13,213 nucleotides of DNA from an uncultured Spirochaetales bacterium (GTDB taxonomy: Bacteria; Spirochaetota; Spirochaetia; Sphaerochaetales; Sphaerochaetaceae), in assembly GCA_937902565.1 (NCBI GenBank), contig CALFMX010000162.1, forward strand, positions 1-13,213. Reading direction: 5' to 3'. The position numbers and the translations under genes were made by a program. Of this stretch, positions 1 through 7,624 are shown piece by piece; position 1 is the first letter of the stretch, and each line of letters opens with the position of its first letter. Under the pieces are notes generated by a model, which had not been told where the DNA came from, made no database searches, and saw only the letters and a program-made list of their open reading frames with translations.

Positions 1-128
1 TCATGCAGGAGGTCAACGATGCCGAGGAGGCCGACCGGGTCTTCTCCATGTTGATGGGAGAGGAAGTCGAGCCCCGGCGCGCCTTCATCGACGCCAATGC
101 CGTCTATGTGACGAACCTTGATGTCTAA
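1..128 (+). CDS. gyrB: DNA gyrase subunit B, C-terminal end (partial)
   Basis: Only the last 41 codons are present, read in the frame that starts at base 3 and ends at the TAA at 126-128. The peptide contains [18 protein letters not shown] and ends VTNLDV. This is the characteristic GyrB C-terminus, the end of the Toprim/C-terminal region that contacts GyrA and DNA. GyrB is the ATPase subunit of the type II topoisomerase that introduces negative supercoils. The gene lies 18 bp upstream of gyrA on the same strand, so the two are very probably co-transcribed. The ATPase domain lies outside the window. Confidence 0.95.
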   Translation, partial: MQEVNDAEEADRVFSMLMGEEVEPRRAFIDANAVYVTNLDV

Positions 129-146
129 AGGATAAGGATAGGAATC

Positions 147-2666
147 GTGCAAGAAGAGAGTAAAGACAACAGGACGATACGCGTGGACGTATCCAAGGAG
201 ATGCGTACCTCGTACCTCAACTATGCAATGAGTGTCATCGTCAGCCGGGCACTGCCCGACGTGCGTGATGGCCTCAAGCCGGTCCACCGCAGGATCCTCT
301 ACGATATGTATGAGATGGGGCTCAAGGCCTCCTCATCCTATAAGAAGAGTGCCCGTATCGTCGGAGACGTACTGGGCAAGTACCACCCCCACGGGGATGC
401 GTCGGTCTACGATGCGTTGGTGCGCCTCGCCCAGGACTTCAGCCTCCGCTACCCGGTGGTCACGCCACAGGGTAACTTCGGTTCCATTGACGGCGACCCG
501 GCTGCGGCGATGCGGTACACCGAGGCGAAGATGAGCCGGATCGGGGATGAGATGCTCGCCGATATCCAGAAGGAGACCGTTGACTTCGGCCCCAACTACG
601 ACGACTCGCTCAGCGAGCCCACCGTATTGCCGGCATCCTTCCCCTTCCTCCTGGCCAATGGATCGAGTGGAATCGCCGTCGGCATGGCCACCAACATGGC
701 CCCGCACAACCTCAGTGAGATCTGCTCGGCGATCGTTGCGGTGATCGACAACCCCGACATCACCATCGATGAGTTGATGGAGGAGCATATCAAGGGGCCG
801 GACTTCCCCGGTGGTGCGGTCATCTGCGGCATGCAGGGCACCCGAGACGCGTTCACCACCGGCAGGGGCCGGATCGTGGTACGCAGCCGCTACGAGATCG
901 AGACCAACGAGCGTGACCATGACATGATCGTCTTCACCGAGTTGCCCTACCAGGTCAACAAGGCCGACCTGACCAAGAAGATCGACGACCTGCGCAAGGA
1001 TGGGGCCATCCCGATGATCGCAGCGGTGCGTGATGAGAGTGACCGCAACGGCATTCGCCTCGTCGTCGAGCTGAAGATCGGCGCCGAGGTCATGGTCGTG
1101 CTCAACCAGCTCTTTGCCCGTACCGCCCTGCAGTCGAACTTCAACGTCAACAACCTTGCCCTCGTCGATGGGCGGCCGATGCTGCTCACCCTCAAGGACA
1201 TGCTCACCTACTACATCAACCACCGCAAGGAGGTGGTGACCAGGCGCACCCGCTTCGACCTCAGGAAGGCCGAGGAGCGCGCCCACATCCTCCTTGGATT
1301 GAAGATCGGGCTTGAGAACATCGATGAGGTCATCAGGATCATCAAGGAGTCCGATGACAACACGGTGGCTATGGAAGAGCTCATGAAGGCCTTCTCCCTG
1401 ACACAGATCCAGGCGCAGGCGATCATCGATATGCGCCTCGGCCGTCTCTCGCACCTCGAGAGCTTCAAGATCCTCGAGGAGCTGGCCGACCTGGAGCAGA
1501 AGATCGCCTACTACAAGGAGCTGCTCGCCGATGAGCACAAGATCCTTGGCGTGGTCAAGGAGGAGACCGAGAATCTGGTGCCTGCCCTCGTTCCCAAGGA
1601 CAAGCGACGCACCTCAATCGTACGGGAGGAGCTCGGACAGGCGACGATGGAGGACTTCATCAAGGAGGAGGAGGTCGTCGTCCTGATCAGCAACAAGGGC
1701 TTTGCCAAGCGGATCCCCACCGAAGAGTATGAGGCCCAGGGGCGTGCAGGCAAGGGAAGCCGTACAACCCGCTTGCAGGATGGTGACTTCGTCGACCACA
1801 TGTTCGTCGCCTCGACGCACGAGTATGTGATGTTCGTCACCAATGCAGGCAAGGCGTACTACACCAAGGTCTTCGACATCCCCGAAGCCTCCAAGGCGGC
1901 GAAGGGGACCAGTGTCAAGAACATTCTGCAGATCGAGACCAATGAGAAGATCACCTCGATCATCAACTTCAAGGAGTTCGATGACGACCACTACCTGATG
2001 ATGGCAACCCGCGAAGGGGTCATCAAGAAAGTCTCGCTTACAAACTTCATCAATGCCCGGGTTCGGGGTATCCGTGCCCTCTTCCTCGATGAAGGGGACG
2101 AATTGCTCAGCTGCGAGCTTGTTGAGGATGGCGATGAGGTCATGATCATCACCAAGCTCGGTCGAGGGCTGAAGATCAACCAGGATTCAGTGAGAGCCAT
2201 GGGGCGTGCATCACGCGGGGTGCGTGGCATCCGCCTCGTTGGGAAGGACAAGGTAGCTGGCCTCTTGAAGGTTGACGACACCAAACGGATCTTGATGATC
2301 ACAGAGAACGGGCAGGGTAAGCAGGTCAACTTCGATGCCTTCACCGTCCATGGACGGGGAACCCAAGGCCAGAGGATCTACACCATCGGCGGAAAGGCCA
2401 ACTCGATCATCGGTACCCTGGCGGTCAACGATGACAACGATGTTGTCTGCGTCACCCTGATGGGACAGACCATCCGCGTTCATGTCGATTCCATCTCGAT
2501 CCAGGGGCGCAATGCTGCTGGTGTACGGGTGGCATCGATGAAGTTCAAGGGCGACTCGATCGTGGCCATCGCATCCACTGAGCGGGATGATGAGGATGAC
2601 GAGGCCCAGGAGGGCGACGCCCCTGAACAGGAAGAGGGTGCAGAAGGGAATCCGTCCGAAGAATAA
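147..2666 (+). CDS. gyrA: DNA gyrase subunit A
   Basis: GyrA is the DNA breakage-reunion subunit of gyrase, forming an A2B2 complex with GyrB. The start is GTG at 147, preceded by purine-rich AGGA repeats (about 128-143). The 839-residue length is normal for GyrA. The catalytic tyrosine is Y124 in [10 protein letters not shown]. The winged-helix/tower core spans roughly residues 30-490, and the six-bladed C-terminal wrapping domain follows. That domain carries a GyrA box, QGRAGKG, at 531-537, which identifies gyrase rather than ParC (topoisomerase IV). The last 30 residues or so are a strongly acidic Asp/Glu tail, a type of tail known to modulate supercoiling in some gyrases. The quinolone-resistance region reads [10 protein letters not shown], so the residue equivalent to E. 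coli Ser83 is Ala85, while the Asp87 equivalent (D89) is kept. A terminator follows 22 bp after the stop. Confidence 0.98.
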   Translation: MQEESKDNRTIRVDVSKEMRTSYLNYAMSVIVSRALPDVRDGLKPVHRRILYDMYEMGLKASSSYKKSARIVGDVLGKYHPHGDASVYDALVRLAQDFSLRYPVVTPQGNFGSIDGDPAAAMRYTEAKMSRIGDEMLADIQKETVDFGPNYDDSLSEPTVLPASFPFLLANGSSGIAVGMATNMAPHNLSEICSAIVAVIDNPDITIDELMEEHIKGPDFPGGAVICGMQGTRDAFTTGRGRIVVRSRYEIETNERDHDMIVFTELPYQVNKADLTKKIDDLRKDGAIPMIAAVRDESDRNGIRLVVELKIGAEVMVVLNQLFARTALQSNFNVNNLALVDGRPMLLTLKDMLTYYINHRKEVVTRRTRFDLRKAEERAHILLGLKIGLENIDEVIRIIKESDDNTVAMEELMKAFSLTQIQAQAIIDMRLGRLSHLESFKILEELADLEQKIAYYKELLADEHKILGVVKEETENLVPALVPKDKRRTSIVREELGQATMEDFIKEEEVVVLISNKGFAKRIPTEEYEAQGRAGKGSRTTRLQDGDFVDHMFVASTHEYVMFVTNAGKAYYTKVFDIPEASKAAKGTSVKNILQIETNEKITSIINFKEFDDDHYLMMATREGVIKKVSLTNFINARVRGIRALFLDEGDELLSCELVEDGDEVMIITKLGRGLKINQDSVRAMGRASRGVRGIRLVGKDKVAGLLKVDDTKRILMITENGQGKQVNFDAFTVHGRGTQGQRIYTIGGKANSIIGTLAVNDDNDVVCVTLMGQTIRVHVDSISIQGRNAAGVRVASMKFKGDSIVAIASTERDDEDDEAQEGDAPEQEEGAEGNPSEE

Positions 2667-2688
2667 GACATCTGTTAAGTAAAAGAAG

Positions 2689-2723
2689 GGGTCACTTCAT
2701 AGATGTGAAGTGACCCTGTTTTT
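2689..2723 (+). terminator. Intrinsic terminator of gyrBA
   Basis: An 11-bp perfect stem (GGGTCACTTCA at 2689-2699, complement at 2706-2716) with a 6-nt loop is followed by TGTTTTT. It lies 22 bp after the gyrA stop and closes the gyrBA transcript before the parS region. Confidence 0.92.
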
Positions 2724-2880
2724 CGCCTAAAAAAGTCACAAATTTACCAAGCAAATCTGTATCTACACATAGTAACAGGCCCTCAAAACATGCATTTGGC
2801 GCTTCTATTGGCCGTTTTTGGCTGTTTTGGAAATTTCACAGAAAACAAGTAGCATTGAGATAGAATGCAAAAAGGAAACG

Positions 2881-2967
2881 CATGAAAAGGAGGTTTTCTG
2901 CACTGTTTCACGTGAAACTATTCGTGGGTTGAGTACGTTGGTATGCATGAACTCCTCCTTTTTCATG
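2881..2967. repeat. Imperfect inverted repeat flanking parS1
   Basis: The arm CATGAAAAGGAGG at 2881-2893 is complementary to CCTCCTTTTTCATG at 2954-2967, except for one extra T. The arms are about 60 bp apart and parS1 lies between them. It could be coincidental or part of the centromere architecture. Confidence 0.4.
2904..2919. promoter_or_regulatory. parS: parS centromere site 1
   Basis: TGTTTCACGTGAAACT matches the widely conserved chromosomal parS palindrome TGTTTCACGTGAAACA at 15 of 16 positions. ParB is expected to bind here, load as a CTP-dependent clamp and spread. The site lies about 600 bp upstream of parA. Confidence 0.93.
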
Positions 2968-3011
2968 ATCCTCTACCTCTATAACAAACACACGGATGAA
3001 AGGTTGCAAAC

Positions 3012-3033
3012 AGATGTTTCACGTGAAACATCT
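3012..3033. promoter_or_regulatory. parS: parS centromere site 2 (perfect)
   Basis: The core TGTTTCACGTGAAACA at 3015-3030 is an exact match to the canonical parS site. The palindrome extends perfectly by three bases on each side, to 22 bp. It is 111 bp from site 1 and 114 bp from site 3, measured start to start. It is the best match of the three and so probably the strongest ParB loading site here. Confidence 0.95.
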
Positions 3034-3106
3034 TCAAGGACCTCCTGCATGATCAGTGGTGGTGGGAGGCCGATCATATCTGCCTCTATGCAGGTCCCGT
3101 AGGTAC

Positions 3107-3146
3107 AAAAAAAACGTTCCACGCAAAATGTTTCACGTGAAACGTT
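3107..3146 (-). terminator. Intrinsic terminator of nfu, overlapping parS3
   Basis: Read on the minus strand, CGTTTCACGT (3144 to 3135) can pair with GCGTGGAACG (3124 to 3115) through one T-G wobble in the stem and a closing T-G pair, leaving an 8-nt loop. A run of eight U (3114 to 3107) follows, and flanking AA/UU pairs can extend the stem. It lies just past the nfu stop and has the classic stem plus U-tract layout. Its 5' arm is half of parS3. Confidence 0.75.
3129..3144. promoter_or_regulatory. parS: parS centromere site 3
   Basis: TGTTTCACGTGAAACG matches consensus parS at 15 of 16 positions. It sits 21 bp beyond the stop codon of nfu, and its right half overlaps the nfu terminator stem (see that entry). 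Confidence 0.92.
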
Positions 3147-3165
3147 CATTGGCTTGGTTGCCAGC

Positions 3166-3393
3166 TCAGTCATCTATGGAGTTGACGACGTTGAGTTTCG
3201 GGTCAACGAAGTTCCGTAGATACCGTTCTACCCCACCCTTCAGGGTCATCTGGCTCATCGGGCAGCCTGCACAGGCTCCTTTGAGGCGGACAGTCACATC
3301 GTTGCCGTTGAGGCTGACGAACTCTATATCTCCACCGTCACTCTGAAGCGCGGGGCGAATGTCTTCCAGCGCCTTCTTGACTTTATCTTCCAT
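3166..3393 (-). CDS. NifU-like Fe-S cluster scaffold/carrier protein (Nfu domain)
   Basis: This 75-residue protein consists only of the NifU C-terminal (Nfu) domain. The motif GACAGCPMSQ contains the CxxC pair C41/C44, which binds a labile 4Fe-4S cluster at a dimer interface for delivery to apoproteins. The opening MEDKVKKALEDIRPALQSDGG and the region around LKGGVERYL are typical of the family. I chose the ATG at 3393 because a GGAGG lies 10 nt upstream. The alternative TTG at 3414 lies upstream of that ribosome site and adds seven residues that translate through it. The gene stands alone on the minus strand, with its own promoter behind it and a terminator after it. Small stand-alone Nfu proteins are common in anaerobes, which are rich in Fe-S enzymes. 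The specific client is unknown. Confidence 0.93.
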   Translation of the reverse strand: MEDKVKKALEDIRPALQSDGGDIEFVSLNGNDVTVRLKGACAGCPMSQMTLKGGVERYLRNFVDPKLNVVNSIDD

Positions 3394-3421
3394 ACTATTA
3401 GGTCCTCCGTTCAATACTCAG

Positions 3422-3450
3422 AAGATACCCCTTCATGGTAAGAGGGTCAA
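3422..3450 (-). promoter_or_regulatory. Candidate promoter of nfu
   Basis: On the minus strand, TTGACC (3450-3445) and TATCTT (3427-3422) are separated by exactly 17 bp. Transcription would begin near 3415 and give a short leader of about 22 nt containing the GGAGG used by the ATG at 3393. It lies back-to-back with the parA promoter. Confidence 0.6.
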
Positions 3451-3467
3451 CTCCTCTGCTTTGAGAG

Positions 3468-3496
3468 GTGACAAGTATCTGTATATTCCGTATAGT
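3468..3496 (+). promoter_or_regulatory. Candidate promoter of the parA-parB-PPIase-radA operon
   Basis: GTGACA (3468-3473) and TATAGT (3491-3496) each match the sigma-70 boxes at 5 of 6 positions and are 17 bp apart. The predicted start point is at or next to the A of the parA ATG at 3504. No Shine-Dalgarno precedes that ATG, so the mRNA is probably leaderless. A small hairpin (3446-3472, stems GTCA/TGAC and CCTCT/AGAGG) overlaps the -35 region. Confidence 0.6.
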
Positions 3497-3503
3497 AGTC
3501 GGT

Positions 3504-4271
3504 ATGAGTGCACATACAATACTCTTTTTAAACCAAAAGGGCGGAGTCGGAAAGACGACATCGGTTGTCAACCTTGGCTCGGCCTTGGCACGGATGGGAC
3601 ATAGGGTCCTGCTCATTGATCTCGATAGCCAGGCCAATATGACCAGTGCACTTGCACTGGAGCGCGTTGGCCACACCATCTACCATGTCATTGCTGCTGC
3701 CGTCCCGGTCAGGGAGGCAATCAAGGAGACGAGTGTCAAAAACCTCTATGCGATTGCCAGTGATATCAACATGGCAGGGTTGAATATAGAGTTGGTAGAC
3801 CAGGATCGACGGGAGTTCTTCCTCAAGGAGGCGCTGCAGGGGATTGAGGGAGAGTGGGATTTCATCCTTGTCGACTGTCCCCCATCTCTCGGCCTTGTCA
3901 CCATCAACGCAATGGTATGGGCTGAGAGTGTCATTATCCCGCTCCAATGCGAGTATCTTGCCATGGAGGGGCTCAACCTCCTCATGAGGACAGTGGGCAA
4001 TGTCAAGAAGGGGTTGAACCCCGATCTTCAGGTGTTGGGCATCCTCTTTACGATGTATACCAAACGGACACGCCTGGCCAATGAGGTCGTGGAGGATGTC
4101 TCTTCGTTCTTCCCCTCCCTGGTCTTCAAGACCCTCATCCCACGCAATGTACGTATAGCGGAAGCCCCATCACACGGCCTTCCGATCAATGTCTATGACA
4201 ACGCAAGCCCTGGTTCGAAAGCCTACAAGGAGTTTGCAAAGGAGGTTGTCAATCGTGTCTCAACCAAGTAA
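3504..4271 (+). CDS. parA: Chromosome-partitioning ATPase ParA/Soj
   Basis: ParA is the Walker-type ATPase that coats the nucleoid and, with ParB–parS, moves sister origins apart. The 255-residue protein begins MSAHTILFLNQKGGVGKTT. The deviant Walker A is K12-GGVGKTT with the signature first lysine. The A' motif is LIDLDSQAN (D39, D41) and the Walker B region is FILVDCPPSLG. The length fits chromosomal Soj proteins that lack an N-terminal DNA-binding extension. I chose the ATG at 3504 because a GTG at 3468 would add 12 non-conserved residues and overlaps the promoter. No Shine-Dalgarno precedes the ATG. The stop overlaps the parB start by 17 bp, so parB is probably translationally coupled. 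MinD is unlikely given the parB partner and nearby parS. Confidence 0.96.
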   Translation: MSAHTILFLNQKGGVGKTTSVVNLGSALARMGHRVLLIDLDSQANMTSALALERVGHTIYHVIAAAVPVREAIKETSVKNLYAIASDINMAGLNIELVDQDRREFFLKEALQGIEGEWDFILVDCPPSLGLVTINAMVWAESVIIPLQCEYLAMEGLNLLMRTVGNVKKGLNPDLQVLGILFTMYTKRTRLANEVVEDVSSFFPSLVFKTLIPRNVRIAEAPSHGLPINVYDNASPGSKAYKEFAKEVVNRVSTK

Positions 4272-5193
4272 CAAGCGACGGGGCCTTGGCAAGGGTATTG
4301 GAAGCCTGATGCAAGACTACACCTATGAATCAGTTGTCGATGAAGTGATCAAGGAGGAGAGCTCGAGTGGGCAGCACATCCTTGAAGTCCCGATCGATCG
4401 GATCAGGGCCAATCCCAACCAGCCTCGTACCGAGTTCAACAAGGAAGCGCTTGAGGAGCTTGCCCAATCGATCAAGCGGGAGGGGGTGTTGCAGCCGATC
4501 CTCGTCGAGGAGATTGGCCCCGGCTCCTACTCCATCGTCGCAGGTGAGCGCCGCTACCGTGCCAGTGTCATCGCTGGGTTGAGCACGGTACCTGTGTTGG
4601 TGAAGAGCTTCAGCCAGATGCAAAGGCTCGAAGTCTCCCTCATTGAGAACATACAGCGGGAGAACCTCAACCCCATCGAAGAGGCCAAGGCCTTTGCCCA
4701 CCTGCTCCAGGAGAGTGGGATCACCCAGGAGGAGTTGGCAAGACGAGTGGGAAAGAACCGCTCGACCATCTCCAACAGCATTCGATTGTTACAGCTTAAC
4801 CCTACTATGCAAAAGGATTTGCTTGCAGGCAAGTTCAATGCAGGGCAGGCACGGGCAATCCTTTCGGTCGTCAATCCCGCTGACCGGGAGATCCTCTACT
4901 CCATGGTGATCGAGAAGGAGCTCTCGGTGAGGGCCACCGAGGAGTTGGCAGCCAGGTTCAATGAGGGCAAGCGTGCCCTCTACCAGAAGAAGAAGCGTGG
5001 GGCCAAGGATGATCACCGGAGCACTGAAATCATTGCAGCAGAGGACAAGTTCCTCCACGCTGTCGGGTCCCATGTCGAGATAAAGGGGACGCTTGCCAAA
5101 GGCAGGCTGCAGATTCCCTACAAGAGCAGTGAGGAGCTTGAGCGCCTCTACCAGCTGTTGGCACCAAACCAAGACTTATTTGAACGTGATTAA
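4255..5193 (+). CDS. parB: Chromosome-partitioning protein ParB/Spo0J
   Basis: ParB is the parS-binding CTPase clamp of the partition complex. I chose the GTG at 4255 because GGAGG lies 9 nt upstream (4241-4245, inside parA) and the product then starts MSQPSNKRRGLGKGIGSL, the usual basic N-terminal peptide that stimulates ParA ATPase. An upstream ATG at 4189 would overlap parA by 83 bp and add non-conserved sequence. The protein has 312 residues. The N-terminal CTP-binding domain includes NPNQPR (53-58) and GERRYR (97-102). ENIQREN is at 131-137. The helix-turn-helix TQEELARRVGKNRSTISNSI lies at about 157-176. A C-terminal dimerisation region follows. The target parS sites lie 1.1-1.4 kb upstream. 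The next gene begins 9 bp after the stop. Confidence 0.97.
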   Translation: MSQPSNKRRGLGKGIGSLMQDYTYESVVDEVIKEESSSGQHILEVPIDRIRANPNQPRTEFNKEALEELAQSIKREGVLQPILVEEIGPGSYSIVAGERRYRASVIAGLSTVPVLVKSFSQMQRLEVSLIENIQRENLNPIEEAKAFAHLLQESGITQEELARRVGKNRSTISNSIRLLQLNPTMQKDLLAGKFNAGQARAILSVVNPADREILYSMVIEKELSVRATEELAARFNEGKRALYQKKKRGAKDDHRSTEIIAAEDKFLHAVGSHVEIKGTLAKGRLQIPYKSSEELERLYQLLAPNQDLFERD

Positions 5194-5202
5194 GGAGTCA
5201 TA

Positions 5203-6156
5203 ATGGATAAGAACACACTAGGGGACGGCCTGTGGGCCCTCCTTGATACCAGTAAAGGCGAGATCCTCCTTGCCTTGGAGTATGAGAAGACCCCGATGAC
5301 CGTGGCCAACTTTGTCGGCCTTGCCGAGGGTTCGCTGAATGTGAATGGCAAAAACAAGCCCTTCTACAACAATTTGGTCTTCCACCGGGTCATCGAGAAC
5401 TTCATGATCCAGGGGGGCTGCCCCAAGGGGACCGGGACCGGCGGACCCGGCTATACCTTCCCCGATGAGATCGATGAGAGCCTTACCCACAATGGGCCTG
5501 GCATCCTCTCGATGGCAAACGCGGGTCCTGGCACCAATGGGAGCCAGTTCTTCATAACCCATGTGGCAACCCCGTGGCTCGATGGCAAGCACACCGTCTT
5601 CGGCAAGGTTGCCGAAGGCCTCAGCGTGGTCAACTCCATCGAGCAGGGCGATACCATCAAGAGCGTTGAGATCATCCGCAAGGGAGCGGAGGCCGAGGCG
5701 TTTGAAGTGACCCCGCAGATCTTCACTGCCTTGGTCGCGGCCGCTGATGAGCGCAGCAAGGCGCGGGCGGCGGAGGCACAGGCAAAGATCGATAAGGAGC
5801 TGAAGAACCGGTACCCTGAAGCAATTGGTACCAAGAGCGGCCTTCGGTATGTAGTACACAAGGCGGGTGATGGCAAACGCAAGCCGGCCTGGGGTCAGAA
5901 GGTGACGGTGCACTACAGCGGGAGCTTGCTCGATGGACGGATCTTCGATAGTTCGATCCAGCGTGGTCAGCCGACAACGTTCAAGGTCGGTGAGGTCATC
6001 GAGGGATGGAACGAAGCCCTGGTCGACATGAGCGTCGGGGAGAAGCGCACCCTGATCATCCCCCCGGACCTCGGGTATGGGACGATGGGGTATCCTGGGA
6101 TCATTCCTCCCAGTTCAACGTTGATCTTCGACGTTGAGCTGTTGGATGTAAATTGA
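5203..6156 (+). CDS. Dual-family immunophilin: cyclophilin–FKBP fusion prolyl isomerase
   Basis: This is a 317-residue fusion of two unrelated prolyl cis-trans isomerases. Residues about 10-160 are a cyclophilin with [13 protein letters not shown] (R62, F67, M68, Q70), GSQFFIT (Q115, F116) and [11 protein letters not shown]. The last has W125, the position that favours cyclosporin binding and is Phe in E. coli cyclophilins, and H130. An alanine/lysine-rich, probably helical linker spans about 170-205. Residues about 210-317 are an FKBP domain with VHYSG (Y238), IFDSS (F248, D249), EVIEGW (V265, I266, W269), LGYG (Y292), GIIPP and LIFDVEL (F309). Both active sites look complete. No signal peptide is visible, so it should be cytosolic. 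The AAGGAG ribosome site overlaps the parB stop, so it is co-expressed with parAB and radA. Its client proteins cannot be inferred. Confidence 0.95.
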   Translation: MDKNTLGDGLWALLDTSKGEILLALEYEKTPMTVANFVGLAEGSLNVNGKNKPFYNNLVFHRVIENFMIQGGCPKGTGTGGPGYTFPDEIDESLTHNGPGILSMANAGPGTNGSQFFITHVATPWLDGKHTVFGKVAEGLSVVNSIEQGDTIKSVEIIRKGAEAEAFEVTPQIFTALVAAADERSKARAAEAQAKIDKELKNRYPEAIGTKSGLRYVVHKAGDGKRKPAWGQKVTVHYSGSLLDGRIFDSSIQRGQPTTFKVGEVIEGWNEALVDMSVGEKRTLIIPPDLGYGTMGYPGIIPPSSTLIFDVELLDVN

Positions 6157-6175
6157 TACTATATAAGGAGATAAG

Positions 6176-7528
6176 ATGAAAGGAAAGGAGATCCAATACG
6201 TATGCAGCCAGTGCGGCAGGATCGAGACCAAGTGGCTTGGCCGCTGCCCTGATTGTGGAAGTTGGAACTCCTTCGAGGAGGAGGTAGCCAAGGTTGAACC
6301 GACCGGCAAGCGGGCGGTTATCAGCACCGAGGAGAAACCCATAACCCTTGATGAGGTCACCGTCGACCCGCTCTTCCGCTTCGAGACCGGGATCAGCGAG
6401 CTGGACCGGGTCCTCGGCGGTGGGGTGATGAAGGGCTCCTCGGTCCTCCTTGGCGGCGAGCCGGGGATCGGCAAGTCCACCTTGATGCTCCAGGTCCTCG
6501 CCGAGTGCTCCAAGGAGCGTTCGGTCCTCTATGTCAGCGGGGAGGAGTCCCCGAGCCAGGTGAAGATGAGGGCCCAACGTCTGGGCCTCAACCTTGGACG
6601 CATTGACATCTTCTGTGACACCCGCAGCGAAGTGCTGGTGAAGTTGCTCGACGCCTCCTCCTATGAGGTGGTGGTCATCGATAGCCTACAAACCCTCGGC
6701 AGCGAGGAGATTCCCTCGCCTGCCGGATCGGTCAACCAGATCCGATTCTGTTCGACGATGCTGGTGGGGCTCTGCAAGCAGAAGGGGATCTCCCTCTTCT
6801 TGATCGGCCATGTCACCAAGGAGGGGACACTGGCCGGGCCGAAGGTCATCGAGCACCTTGTCGATACCGTCCTCTACTTCGAGCAGGTGAACAGCGGTGT
6901 CCGCCTCATCAGGGCGGCGAAGAACCGATACGGTTCGGTCGATGAGATCGGCATCTTCAACATGGGGGAGCGGGGTCTGACCCCGGTCTCCAACCCCGCA
7001 TCGTTCTTCATCAGCGAGCGCGGTGATGAGCCGTTGCCCGCCGGCATCGCCTTCAGTGCGGTGCTCGAGGGCTCACGCTCCTTCCTCGTCGAGATTCAGG
7101 CCCTGACCACCCCAGCCAAGGGGGGGTACAGCCGGATCTACTCCGATCGCATCGAAGCTGCTCGGGTGACGAGGGTCGCGGCAATCCTCGAGCGGCATGC
7201 CGGCCTGCGCCTTGGGGAGCAGGATATCTACGTCAACGTCGGTGGGGGCATCAAACTCAGCGAAGTTGCCATTGAGTTGCCGTTGGCGCTCGCCTTGTGG
7301 TCGGCATTGACCAATAGAAGCCTTCCTAACAATATGGCGAGCTTCGGTGAATTGAGCCTTGCCGGTGAGGTCAGAAGCGTCTCATACAGCGATAAACGCC
7401 AGAAAGCGGCCAAAGAACTGGGGTTTGAGCGAGTGTTGCTGCCCAAGATGACGGCAAAGAGCGGTCTTGCCCAGTATCCGGCACGTACCATCAAAGAGGC
7501 GATCGAGATCTGCCAAAGGCTCTCGTAA
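6176..7528 (+). CDS. radA: DNA repair/recombination protein RadA (Sms)
   Basis: RadA is a RecA-related, DnaB-like helicase that promotes branch migration of recombination intermediates. The 450-residue length is typical. An N-terminal four-cysteine zinc finger (C10, C13, C24, C27) precedes Walker A GGEPGIGKST (93-102), Walker B VVVIDS (165-170) and the family-specific KNRYG motif (249-253). The C-terminal third is the Lon-protease-like scaffold (NVGGGIKLSEVAIELPLALA), which in RadA is structural and not proteolytic. The start ATG is preceded by AAGGAG with 5 nt spacing, 19 bp after the PPIase stop. It is the last gene of the parA operon and is followed by a terminator about 100 bp downstream. 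Confidence 0.98.
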   Translation: MKGKEIQYVCSQCGRIETKWLGRCPDCGSWNSFEEEVAKVEPTGKRAVISTEEKPITLDEVTVDPLFRFETGISELDRVLGGGVMKGSSVLLGGEPGIGKSTLMLQVLAECSKERSVLYVSGEESPSQVKMRAQRLGLNLGRIDIFCDTRSEVLVKLLDASSYEVVVIDSLQTLGSEEIPSPAGSVNQIRFCSTMLVGLCKQKGISLFLIGHVTKEGTLAGPKVIEHLVDTVLYFEQVNSGVRLIRAAKNRYGSVDEIGIFNMGERGLTPVSNPASFFISERGDEPLPAGIAFSAVLEGSRSFLVEIQALTTPAKGGYSRIYSDRIEAARVTRVAAILERHAGLRLGEQDIYVNVGGGIKLSEVAIELPLALALWSALTNRSLPNNMASFGELSLAGEVRSVSYSDKRQKAAKELGFERVLLPKMTAKSGLAQYPARTIKEAIEICQRLS

Positions 7529-7624
7529 TTAAGTTAGTTAGTATCACTTACAATCAGGGGTTCAAGCCAAGTCCGAAAAGAGTTATATATTCTTTTTGCT
7601 CTCTTGCCATTAAGTCAAGCGCTT

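Larger units (their letters stand above)
2667..3165. other. Gene-free, AT-richer parS region between gyrA and nfu
   Basis: This 499-bp stretch has no convincing gene. It holds the gyrA terminator, three parS sites and the nfu terminator, each listed separately. Bases 2724-2880 are visibly AT-richer than the flanking genes, but I see no DnaA-box cluster there (the closest string, ATCTACACA near 2761-2769, matches TTATCCACA poorly), so I do not call a replication origin. Open frames through the region are short and carry 'VSRET' or 'FHVK' where they cross the parS palindromes, as expected of non-coding centromere DNA. Confidence 0.7.

Noticed and set aside
333..1538. A 401-codon open frame on the minus strand inside gyrA
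   Set aside because: It is antisense to an unambiguous gyrA. It reflects the high-GC codon pattern of the real gene, and its product resembles no known family.
2724..2880. AT-richer stretch as a possible oriC
   Set aside because: No cluster of TTATCCACA-like DnaA boxes or 13-mer repeats is visible, and dnaA is not in the window.
2865..2932. Two tiny overlapping frames (6 and 16 codons, joined by ATGA), the second with an AAGGA ahead of it and crossing parS1
   Set aside because: They are too short to judge, and the codons in the second are largely dictated by the parS palindrome. I see no independent coding signal.
4189..4254. Upstream ATG start for parB
   Set aside because: It would overlap parA by 83 bp and add residues unlike ParB N-termini. 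The GTG at 4255 has a well-spaced GGAGG and yields the conserved basic N-terminal peptide.
7549..7580. GGGGTTCAAGCC as a possible tRNA T-arm or attachment-site remnant
   Set aside because: The flanking bases do not form a T-stem, and no acceptor or anticodon arm can be found nearby.
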